64,000 nucleotides of DNA from Liolophura sinensis. Lineage: Eukaryota; Mollusca; Polyplacophora; Chitonida; Chitonidae. Under the pieces are notes generated by a model. That model had not been told where the DNA came from, searched no databases, and saw only the letters and a list, made by a program, of their open reading frames with translations. The translations under genes and the position numbers were made by a program. The stretch is from positions 32,329,645 through 32,393,644 of the forward strand of contig NC_088305.1 of assembly GCF_032854445.1 (NCBI RefSeq), written 5' to 3'. Shown here piece by piece: positions 63,326-64,000 of the stretch (the first letter of the stretch is position 1; each line of letters opens with the position of its first letter).

Positions 63326-64000
63326 AACATTGACAGTTGTAAACGTGACAATGTGTTAATCAATCAACCAATCAATCAATTCAATCGGAAAGCTTTGGTC
63401 AAGTAGGTCCAATCACATATTATCGCCTACGACTGAATTTTGTTCATGTAAACAAAGTGTTATCGCATCTGAATTTGACTGCCTTACTCCACTCCAACCT
63501 AACTGGGCTATAGACATTATTTTTCACACAGTTTCACGTTTATGTATGCTGAACTCAACATGCATTTTTTTCTTCATTTAGGACGCATTGCAGTGATATG
63601 AGGACAAGTAGAAGACAAACTGAGGGTACTCTGTAGACAAAATTCTGTGACATCACATAGATGTCCGTACAATAACAATAAAATATTTGGTTTTTATCAT
63701 AAATAGAATTGTTGGCTCTGCCTTTCACGCATTTTCTATGGAAGAATATGTGAAGATTTCTTGCAGATGCTACCGAGATCTTGTCCATAAATATTGTCCA
63801 TGTATGAAAACTTTCATGTAATTTTTTTGTAGATGAGGGTAAAACTATGTTAAGAAGTGAGCTTTATACAAGCTCAAAGCGAATTGGGGAAACCAGGCAA
63901 GTTGAAATCCCATTGTCTCAAGGTAAGCACTTCCAGGTAATTAAAGCCTTTGTACTCGATACTTCATGTGGAAAGTCATAACAAGTGAAATGATCGGAGA
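63326..64000. other. Unassigned sequence to the window end
   Basis: A short caatcaatcaat stretch at 63360-63380. Nothing else recognised. Confidence 0.5.

Overview
This window looks like nuclear DNA of an invertebrate animal, most likely a lophotrochozoan such as a mollusc or brachiopod. The evidence is the type of short retroposon present: tRNA-headed SINEs whose 3' part carries a 'gtcgtcatatggctg' or 'gtcgtataagtgaaatattc' block, then 'gttaaac', then a (CACT)n or (AAAT)n tail. I recall this layout from those animals; I could not search for it. The window is AT-rich and holds one 200-base run of N.

I found no protein-coding gene I would defend. No open frame resembles a family I recognise. 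No frame shows reverse transcriptase or transposase motifs, and I saw no rRNA, tRNA, snRNA or CRISPR. Most of the longer open frames are artefacts of minisatellites with periods divisible by three (75, 69, 51, 33, 27, 21), which stay open on both strands. The window is best read as intergenic or very long intronic DNA.

Layout. 0-10 kb: a 33/29-bp array (1179-1428), an 18-bp triplet (1641-1694), a short exon-like repeat present twice (5359-5400, 5568-5640), a 75-bp array (7409-8128) and the N gap (8951-9150). 10-32 kb: a GA microsatellite (12682-12943), scattered copies of an unclassified dispersed family (13806, 18981, 23311, 28156 and later 41013), a large imperfect inverted repeat with a SINE in its loop (21491-22410), two small MITE-like palindromes (25502-25606 and 31557-31745), a GACT/GATT-rich degenerate array (28527-29580) and a (TA)n tract. 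32-45 kb: 69-bp, 33-bp, 37-bp and 21-bp arrays. 45-51 kb: mostly unique, more GC-rich sequence with a possible TATA/CCAAT promoter, followed by a SINE with perfect 16-bp target-site duplications (50732-51056). 51-64 kb: very dense minisatellites (28, 46 to 27, 71, 19, 46-48 and 51 bp) with another SINE, a second copy of one MITE, and a third copy of the exon-like repeat inside the 19-bp array.

Minisatellites alone cover roughly 8 to 9 kb by my count. The best candidates for something undescribed are the foldback element with its related dispersed family, the higher-order structure inside the 19-bp and 27-bp arrays, and the exon-like repeat encoding a shared FTDYE peptide.
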